Under the pieces are notes generated by a model. It worked only from the letters and a program-made list of their open reading frames with translations. It was not told the origin of the DNA and did no database searches. Below are positions 14,091 through 14,147 of a stretch of 14,147 nucleotides of DNA, in pieces. This stretch comes from Deltaproteobacteria bacterium (lineage in GTDB: Bacteria; Desulfobacterota; DSM-4660; Desulfatiglandales; B25-G16): positions 1 through 14,147 of the forward strand of contig JAGYMO010000238.1 in the NCBI GenBank assembly GCA_018400255.1, in the 5' to 3' direction. Position 1 is the stretch's first letter. Each line of letters opens with the position of its first letter. A program made the translations under genes and the position numbers.

Positions 14091-14147
14091 CCCGACCGCA
14101 GAAAGCCACGGCTTTAGCCGTGGATGAATGTGCCTATAGTCGGGATG
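14091..14147 (+). mobile_element. Second copy of the PATE-like element, left end only (runs off the window)
   Basis: The last 57 bases match 10675-10731 with a single substitution (G at 10715, T at 14131), in the same orientation and again immediately after TTAC (14087-14090). The AAAG guide (14102-14105), the left-end hairpin CCACGGCTTTAGCCGTGG (14106-14123) and the outer CCCGAC/GTCGGG pair are all present. Whether this copy is another 136-bp MITE or the left end of a transposase-bearing element cannot be seen. Confidence 0.8.

Overview
The window looks like chromosomal DNA from a moderately AT-rich Gram-negative bacterium. It encodes a TonB-dependent outer-membrane receptor with a signal peptide and two type IV pilus retraction-type ATPases. 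The gene mix (radical SAM protein, CbiZ corrinoid salvage, stand-alone response regulator) fits an anaerobe of the Desulfobacterota or Nitrospirota kind. That placement is inference from gene content only.

Layout. Left, on the minus strand (350-3705): a tight three-gene operon of a radical SAM protein, mannose-1-phosphate guanylyltransferase (ManC) and phosphomannomutase/phosphoglucomutase (ManB), which supplies GDP-mannose for surface glycans. Divergent from it across a 307-bp AT-rich gap, on the plus strand (4013-7090): two tandem PilT/PilU-family ATPases and a zinc-ribbon protein with a degenerate receiver-like domain.

Centre (7188-12019, plus strand): a corrinoid uptake and salvage locus. 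A candidate promoter leads into two tandem cobalamin riboswitches, each followed by its own intrinsic terminator. Then come an 86-aa protein I do not recognise, a BtuB-like TonB-dependent receptor, the remains of a BtuF-like corrinoid-binding protein, and adenosylcobinamide amidohydrolase (CbiZ). No BtuC/BtuD transporter is in the window. The btuF-like gene is broken twice. Its N-terminal lobe is gone, and a 136-bp non-coding element with IS200/IS605-type ends (a PATE-like MITE) sits in its C-terminal lobe. The element lies exactly 3' of a TTAC tetranucleotide, and removing it restores the frame.

Right (12129-14051): a class I SAM-dependent methyltransferase (minus), a 66-aa helical protein (plus) and a single-domain response regulator (minus). 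The window ends inside a second copy of the same mobile element, again directly after TTAC, 40 bp upstream of the response regulator start.

Most notable points: the double riboswitch, with compensatory changes in its kissing loops; the precisely delimited single-strand-type MITE present twice; and the uninterrupted reading frame from the btuF remnant into cbiZ.
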